A stretch of 24,881 nucleotides of DNA, from NCBI GenBank assembly GCA_015039315.1, contig WIDE01000007.1, positions 722,925-747,805 of the forward strand, in the 5' to 3' direction. This document shows, piece after piece, positions 19,701 to 24,881 of this stretch. Source of the DNA: Clavulina sp. PMI_390. Its lineage: Eukaryota; Basidiomycota; Agaricomycetes; Cantharellales; Hydnaceae. How positions within the stretch are numbered: the first letter of the stretch is position 1; the number at the start of each line of letters is the position of its first letter. The notes under the pieces are model-generated. The model was not told where the DNA came from. It saw only the letters and a list, made by a program, of their open reading frames with translations, and ran no database searches. The translations under genes and the position numbers were made by a program.

Positions 19701-20899
19701 CGCTCGTAATACTTGGTTTTCTTGTGCTTGTACTTTCGTCTGAATACGTTCTTAAGGTGCTTCACCGATGCTTCCGATGCGTCGTCCCTTTCCCCAGTGG
19801 CTCGCCATATGGTGGAAGCTATCAGCTCCTCTGCTCGGGCCGCCTCGATCGCCTGTTTACATTCCTTATCCCACCATGGATTTGCATACGACGACGGGCG
19901 CTTCTTCTTGACGACCCGCTCCGCTGTTGCCGAGAGGATGTCTGTTAGAAGGCTGTATGCGTGATCAAGTTGGGCAGGGGTAACGTCGTGGTCGTTTGAA
20001 TCCATGATGGGCTCGAAGGCCTGTTGGAACTCGACGCTGCGGACTTCCATCTCCTCCAGAAGGCCTTCAACGAACTTCTCCTTCTCGGCCGCCCTCCAGT
20101 TGAGACAACACCCGCCTATATTCACGAGTGGCGTGCCAGGTTCCCCAATGCAAAAGCTGGTGGTGTAATGATCGGATCCGCCATTAAGATCGGGTCCAAC
20201 CATCCAGTTCCGCATAAGGCCAGAGTCCCAGGCCGCCGGGTTGAGAATCGTGAGATCGAGAGCTGACTCAGTTCCAGTGCTTCGAGAGACAAATGTGGTC
20301 TGATTGTATGGGTTCCGGACTTTCAGCCCGTTAGCATACAGCCAGTCCATGAAGTTGGTCGCTCGAGCACCAGTACTGAGACCATCAGGCATCTCGCATA
20401 GGTCGGGGTGTTTGGTGTTGAAGTCGCCCACCATAATAGTCGGCAAGTTCCAGCTCCAATCCAACTCGACCAGCCTGTCGATTGCCCATGTTCCCTCTCC
20501 CTCCTCCTCCTCATTCTCCAATGGTCGTTGATTGTATACGTTAATGAATCTTGTGGTGTTCGGGTGAGGTGTGTAATAAGTGACGTCAATAATTTGGATG
20601 TCGGGGTGTTCTATGATGTCGAATCTGGGAGTGATGTGCATATGCGAGTTTTTCCGAGTATATGCGTGAACGCGAGGACGAATTTTGGATTTTTTGAAGA
20701 ATGGTAGGTGCGGGGTCCATCCCTTGAGCCCCGTACTACGCGCAGGTCCTGGAATGGAGGCGGGGCTGCTCCACCAGGGTTCCTGAATAAAAAGAATATC
20801 AGGCAGATCGCGTTCGCGTGTGATTTCGGAGATGACAGAGTTTTGAGTTGTTGAGCTGCGCCCCACGTTAACGGAAATGATTCGAAGATGGTCCTTCAT
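16794..20899 (-). pseudogene. LINE ORF2: endonuclease, reverse transcriptase, RNase H, frameshifted
   Basis: The start (ATG 20897-20899) overlaps the ORF1 stop as ATGA. First frame, 755 residues to 18632: the endonuclease with IQEPW (38-42), GDFN (158-161) and SDH (242-244), then RT blocks AFRPIALLEVLGKILERI (from 553), FDISGFFDNI (624-633) and GAPQGSNVSP (682-691). The YVDD active site (bases 18684-18695) is in another frame; the reading shift must lie between about 18696 and 18719. Second frame, open from 18719 to the stop at 16794-16796: the thumb region, RNase H (YSDGS, DAEMEAL, FADNTGAI, GNEKAD, supplying Asp/Glu catalytic residues) and a C-terminal CPCG..H..C cysteine-histidine motif. 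All domains look well preserved apart from the one-base-type shift, so it is a young broken copy or a sequence error. Confidence 0.88.
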
Positions 20900-22542
20900 T
20901 TAGAGAGGTCCATGACTCCGGTGTCGGTGGGTTTGGCAGCGGGGTGAGGGATGGGGATTGGCTTGGGTTTGAGCTGCTCATCATTCGGGGAGGCTTGCCT
21001 CTCCTTCTGTCGTCTCTTCTTCTGCCTTCGCTGTTCTTTGCGTTTCTCTCGCTTTTCTTCCTCAGATCCCACTACAATATCATCGGGGTCCCATGAAGGG
21101 GTCGCCGCGTGCTCCCAGTCCTGACCAGAGTTCAACCCAATCGCTGCAGCCTGATACACGTTTACGCTCGGTTCTGGTGGTACCTTCAGGGTCACCCTCT
21201 TGATTTGCGTTGACAGAGGCGAAGGGGATCCGCCAACGGGTTTACCCTTTCGGGCAAGCCGCTGGGGGCATGTAGGATCGGTCGAGGCATGATCGCCATC
21301 ACAGTTGATACACTTGAGTGGATTTCCCTTGGGATGATTACCGGCATGGTGTTCCTTCGATCCGCATAGCTTGCAGATGGTTTTCTCATTACATCCCGTT
21401 GTAAAGTGCTCGAGGCTTCCGCATCGGCTGCACTCCTTGACAGGGCGCTCCTCAAAGCGGCTGAATTTCACGGCCGAGTCAAAGCAAATCGCCATAGTGT
21501 TAATCAGACTATCTGCGATCTCAGGCTCCTTGAAAGCCAGGACGATGGAACCTCGGTTCCTCTCCGTCGCGCCTCCGTTCGAGATCCACTTCGGCTCGTC
21601 GATCAGATTCAGTGGCCGGATGCGACTATTCTTGTCTTTAAGCTCCGACCATGCTTGGGCAGCAGTGTACTCGTTGCCGTATCTGTCATGACGCGGCACG
21701 AAGTTTGCCTTCACGCGATACTGTTTCCAGTTTACAATGGGTTTGGACTCGGATGGGTTAATTTCGGTGCTTTTGAATAGAATGGTAGCGATTAAGTCTG
21801 CAAATGGGAGGAGGTTCTCGGCGTGGTGCTCTTCGCGCGTATAGACAATAGGATTCCCCGAGTTCGACGGCTTCACGAGGATCACGCGATCGGCGATGCC
21901 CTTGCTCTCAAGCATCGTGTTGATCTCATCGACGGCTTCTCGAGAATCGATCTTGGGGACCGCGGCTCCTTTGGGGGCCCTGACGACCAGCTGGCACTGG
22001 TTTTTCTCGAGCGAGGTTGTGGGCTTGGGAGGCGGTGGTGGGAAGTGCTTGGCAGGAGGGGGCTTGGGAGTGCTCGTCGTGGCGCGGGGGTTGGGGGTTC
22101 TCGTTTTCGTGGCGTATGTCACAGGTTGGCGGGTGGGGATTTGAGCAGAGTGAGTTGTATGTTGGGGTGAAGAGGGAGGAGCAGTACGTACGTTGGGACT
22201 GGGCCCAACGCTGGCGGTCTCTCGCGTCTCGTTGTGCTGGGTCAACGAGGTGAGGACCCGCAAGAGACCGCCAGTGGGCGTCATCAGCAGCAGGCTCTCG
22301 AGCGCATTCTCGACCGACTCTACAGGAACATTGAACTCTAGCATTTCTTTTGGGATTTTCCGGGATAAGGAGATGACTTCTAGGAGGGCGCGTTTCAGGT
22401 GAGTGATGTTCATAGAGTGTTCAGCACTGGAGGGCATGCGGGGTGCTTTGTGACTTCCTTTGTCGAACGAAGATGGGTCCTCTGACTCCTCGTTCGATCG
22501 CTTCCTCGACGTGAGAGAGGCGATGGGGTCGTCATTGTGCAT
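20896..22542 (-). CDS. LINE ORF1, Gag-like RNA-binding protein with zinc knuckles
   Basis: From the first ATG in this frame it encodes 548 residues: a Ser/Pro/Thr-rich head, a Pro-rich linker (KPPPAKHFPPPPPKP), a globular middle, then three cysteine knuckles: CSRCGSLEHFTTGC, CKLCGSKEHHAGNH (His in place of the last Cys) and CINCDGDHASTDPTC. A basic KR/RQKKRR region follows, suited to RNA binding. It should coat the element's RNA in a ribonucleoprotein with ORF2. The same frame is open for 72 codons further upstream (to 22758), without ATG, and includes a Ser/Arg-rich piece (RRSRRRSRR). That suggests the true N-terminus is in the other frame upstream (22680-22943) and that a frameshift separates them. 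Confidence 0.8.
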   Translation of the reverse strand: MHNDDPIASLTSRKRSNEESEDPSSFDKGSHKAPRMPSSAEHSMNITHLKRALLEVISLSRKIPKEMLEFNVPVESVENALESLLLMTPTGGLLRVLTSLTQHNETRETASVGPSPNVRTAPPSSPQHTTHSAQIPTRQPVTYATKTRTPNPRATTSTPKPPPAKHFPPPPPKPTTSLEKNQCQLVVRAPKGAAVPKIDSREAVDEINTMLESKGIADRVILVKPSNSGNPIVYTREEHHAENLLPFADLIATILFKSTEINPSESKPIVNWKQYRVKANFVPRHDRYGNEYTAAQAWSELKDKNSRIRPLNLIDEPKWISNGGATERNRGSIVLAFKEPEIADSLINTMAICFDSAVKFSRFEERPVKECSRCGSLEHFTTGCNEKTICKLCGSKEHHAGNHPKGNPLKCINCDGDHASTDPTCPQRLARKGKPVGGSPSPLSTQIKRVTLKVPPEPSVNVYQAAAIGLNSGQDWEHAATPSWDPDDIVVGSEEEKREKRKEQRRQKKRRQKERQASPNDEQLKPKPIPIPHPAAKPTDTGVMDLSK

Positions 22543-22679
22543 GGGGGAGTGATAGCTGAAGGTTGTGCTTGGGAGTGACTGGGTTGAGCGCGCTGGCGTC
22601 TCAACTCGATCGCTAGTGCTGGGGCTTGGGGCTGTCTCAGGGACATAGCTGGCAGAGTTCGCGTCTTTCTTTTGTTGAG

Positions 22680-22943
22680 CTATGATTTCAGGGTCTGCAT
22701 GAATGAGTCTGCGAGACCGCCGCCGCGATCGGCGCCCTTCTGGGTGCCGCAGCTGGGGTCAGCGCTTTTGCCATCCAGTTCCATAGCTTCTTTTTCGATA
22801 GATTGGTCTTCATTCATCGTTCGATCTTGGTCTTCGTTATCAGAATCATGTGAGGGTACGTCTACGTCGATCGACTGGGCCAGGGCCGTGTCGTCGGTGA
22901 ACAAGCGCGTCTCGCCGCCACCCGGCGGGCTCGACACGCTCAT
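22680..22943 (-). CDS. Possible N-terminal part of LINE ORF1 (or short upstream ORF)
   Basis: An 87-residue frame starts MSVSSPPGGGETRLF and is rich in Asp, Glu and Ser. It lies between the element's 5' end and ORF1 and overlaps the extended ORF1 frame between 22680 and 22758. Either it is the head of ORF1, cut off by a frameshift in that overlap, or it is a separate upstream ORF. No domain is seen. An alignment to sister copies would decide. Confidence 0.45.
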   Translation of the reverse strand: MSVSSPPGGGETRLFTDDTALAQSIDVDVPSHDSDNEDQDRTMNEDQSIEKEAMELDGKSADPSCGTQKGADRGGGLADSFMQTLKS

Positions 22944-23053
22944 TTATGACTACTGTAGGCGTTTCTCAAGTTTTAGGTGTGGTTTAGGCAGAGGATATTG
23001 CGTTCTAACTACTCGTCCTACAGGCTTGTTTGGCCTTGTTGGTGGTAGTTTTC

Positions 23054-23066
23054 CAATGAGGGACTG
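23054..23066 (+). repeat. Target-site duplication, copy 2
   Basis: CAATGAGGGACTG, identical to 16355-16367 (the next base, T, also matches). It marks the 5' boundary of the LINE. Confidence 0.85.
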
Positions 23067-24294
23067 TAATGAGCCTACACCACCGATGCTAACCTCGATT
23101 CGTTTGGCACTGGCGGACGCGTCAACAAACCACGCTGAGCATGTGATCTCACGAGTCGCTTGGAGAGAACGGCTGCTAGCACGGCTTTCTCAGTGGTCTT
23201 CTTCCAAAGCTGTCGTTTCCCCAGATGTTTGATCCGACGCTAGCATCTTCAGGTCTAGGGTTATCAGTATGCAATAGCCTCATGAGGCTCTATTTGTTGT
23301 GCGATTGGCCGACAATTGCGTCGCGTGCGCCCTTCTCTCATCCATTGTCCTCGCTCCCTTCCTCACTACGACGCGCCTTTTGCTGCCACCCACACGCGCC
23401 ATATCACAACGGCCCACGTGCCCCTGTTTCGTCCGCTTGCTAATCCATCCTTTCTTTCCTTCATAGGTCGTTATAACGGAGGTGTCTGCGATCTACGGAG
23501 TGCATCAGCTTTCATGAAATGGGTGCGAATTCTACCGGTTATCTTCGACATACTATCCGATCATGATGTCCTATCCGCTGATATATGTCATTCCGATCTA
23601 CAGTACTCCAACAACTTCGCCGCACACTGGATGTGAAGCGCGCGTTCACGGTTGATGCTCCGTGGGTGCACGTTTTCGGTGAGTGGTTTCCCTTACAGCC
23701 CAATCATCGCCGCCTGCCCACGTCCCGCCGCCTTGTGCTCCAGATCTACTCGGCTTGGCTCCGCTCCGCTCCGTGCGTCTCCCCCAGCTCTTGCGTTCAT
23801 CATTGATTTTGCCTTGACATCTCATTTGCCGCCTCCTCACTATTGAGGAGTGCACCTCGTTTGATGTGCAACTCTCGCCATATCAAGCTGATGATAGGCC
23901 ATGATCCAATCTCTTTCCCTTTGCATGCAACCGCCGCCCTACACCCTACATTCTATACTTACTCCGCCTCCAATTGTGCACTCAATGCCGGTTCTTTCAC
24001 TCAATCCTTGTAACTTGGTGCGCTCTTGCCTGCACTCTGTCCTGTCCCCTGTTTTGTTGCCCGTATCATCTATACCTGCCTGTATATACTGTGATATTTT
24101 GAAATGGAACCTCTCTTAATTCAAACACTCCAAGTGAATCCATTGTGAATCCAAAAAAATCTTCAGGTGAATCTGGATGCATCCAGATTTTGATGAATGA
24201 GATCAGTCCACTAAGCAACTCTACACCCATAAGATTAACAAGGTTCTAGCTGTGGGAAGCAGCTGGGTGTGTGGGACAGTCTATTGAAATGTTT
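23067..24294. other. Intergenic region, probably the displaced promoter of the O-fucosyltransferase-like gene
   Basis: Without the LINE this sequence would directly abut the 5' end of the gene at 14482-16329, so its left part should be that gene's original upstream region. The right part is the 3' flank of the WD40 gene. Open frames are short and without family features. From base 24064 on, CpG dinucleotides vanish. Confidence 0.5.
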
Positions 24295-24881
24295 CTATGC
24301 CCTAAAGGCAAAGGGAAGTAACCCAGTGGTGTTAGAGGTGTAACAGTGGGCCCAATGGTCTCCCAAAGCCATGTCATCAAAGTTCAGTTTGACAAATTGA
24401 CTGATGTCCTTCTTGCCAAGGACAGCAGTGAGACTATGATGAGAGAGATTGGCTCTGTAGCTTGAAGGAACCCAAAAAAGAAGTTCATTACTATGGCCTT
24501 TCACCCAGCCATTGTCAAGGTGGATTGGCCAAGCTGGGGTTGGGTGAGAAACATTTGGTGGCAGTGTAGGGGCCACTACATTGTGAGAAGAGAATGTGGT
24601 GATATCCCAGAGATATATTGATCCATCTGAAGCACCAGAGGCAAGGATTGTGCCATCAAGGGAAAATGCAACTGACTGCATTACAATCCCAACAATTCCC
24701 ATTGGCTTTCCCTTGGGTGCTTGAGTCTGTACATCCCACAGCCTGATGGATTTATCTTCAGAGCCTGAGGCAAGAACTGCTCTATCAGGGGAAAATGCCA
24801 CAGATGTCACATAGTGAGTATGGCCTGTGAGTGGCTCTCCCTTGGCTGATTGGGTCTGGACATCCCACAGCCTGATGGATT
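24295..24881 (-). CDS. WD40-repeat protein, C-terminal part (partial)
   Basis: The minus-strand frame is open from the window edge to a TAG at 24295-24297, about 195 residues. It has at least three WD40 units: SIRLWDVQTQ at the edge, then a GH-type start VTSVAFSPD with SGSEDKSIRLWDVQTQ, then SVAFSLDGTILASGASDGSIYLWD. Adjacent units repeat at DNA level with a 129 bp (43 codon) period. A non-WD tail follows, with GHSNELLFWVPSSYRANL and a TAVLG..DISQFVKLNFDDM end. This matches the C-terminus of the NACHT-WD40 NLR-like proteins common in Agaricomycetes, but the NACHT part is outside the window. Role in non-self recognition or programmed cell death is inference. The segment contains no CpG. Confidence 0.85.
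   Translation of the reverse strand, partial: SIRLWDVQTQSAKGEPLTGHTHYVTSVAFSPDRAVLASGSEDKSIRLWDVQTQAPKGKPMGIVGIVMQSVAFSLDGTILASGASDGSIYLWDITTFSSHNVVAPTLPPNVSHPTPAWPIHLDNGWVKGHSNELLFWVPSSYRANLSHHSLTAVLGKKDISQFVKLNFDDMALGDHWAHCYTSNTTGLLPFAFRA

Larger units (their letters stand above)
16368..23053 (-). mobile_element. LINE (non-LTR) retrotransposon, Tad1-like, near full length
   Basis: A 6.7 kb element on the minus strand: a 110 bp 5' UTR (22944-23053), ORF1, ORF2, a roughly 400 bp 3' UTR (16395-16793) and a (CAA)9 tail at 16368-16394, flanked by identical 13-14 bp direct repeats. ORF2 has an apurinic-type endonuclease, reverse transcriptase and RNase H, and ORF1 three zinc knuckles, as in Tad1 and related fungal elements. 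Its 5' end coincides with the edge of the direct repeat, so it is unlikely to be strongly 5'-truncated. Two frame breaks make this copy probably defective, or reflect base errors. The family name is an inference from the domain order. Confidence 0.88.

Overview
This looks like nuclear DNA of a filamentous basidiomycete, most likely an Agaricomycete. The genes have many short introns (about 49-145 bp) with GT..AG borders and CTNAN-type branch sites. There are F-box and WD40 paralogues of a kind expanded in Agaricomycetes, a DUF6593-like protein, and a RNase H-bearing LINE. A Ceratobasidiaceae (Rhizoctonia-like) origin is possible but is only a guess. I saw no tRNA, rRNA or CRISPR.

Left part (1-9 kb): the 3' end of an F-box-family gene (+), a small four-exon gene of unknown function (+), a nine-exon RVS161/HOB3 BAR-domain gene (-), about 2.6 kb with no convincing gene, a DUF6593-like gene with a long Ser/Pro-rich tail (-), and the histone chaperone gene CHZ1 (+), divergent from it.

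Middle part (9-16.3 kb): a gene-poor stretch, a full-length F-box gene (-) whose C-terminus matches the partial gene at position 1, then MZM1 (+), a LYR-motif complex III assembly factor. Immediately after it comes an RF-1/GGQ-domain mitochondrial release-factor-like sequence (+) that has no start codon of its own. A well-formed intron joins the two in frame, and the MZM1 stop codon lies inside that intron's donor site. The locus may therefore encode MZM1 alone (intron retained) or a 327-residue MZM1-release factor fusion (intron spliced). A convergent single-exon gene for a type II membrane O-fucosyltransferase-like (CigA-like) protein follows (-).

Right part (16.3-24.9 kb): a 6.7 kb, near full-length LINE (-) sits between 13-14 bp direct repeats, ends in a (CAA)9 tail, and lies 25 bp upstream of the start codon of the O-fucosyltransferase-like gene, so it has pushed that gene's promoter to beyond 23,067. 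Its ORF1 (three zinc knuckles) overlaps ORF2 (endonuclease, reverse transcriptase, RNase H) by an ATGA stop-start. ORF2 carries a frameshift just before the YVDD catalytic motif, and ORF1 appears shifted near its N-terminus. The window ends in the C-terminal part of a WD40-repeat gene (-), inside an 818 bp stretch without a single CpG, unlike the CpG-rich remainder.

Functionally the conserved genes are housekeeping: endocytosis/actin (RVS161), H2A.Z chaperone (CHZ1), mitochondrial complex III assembly and ribosome rescue (MZM1/RF), and secretory glycosylation. The F-box, WD40 and LINE parts are the variable component.
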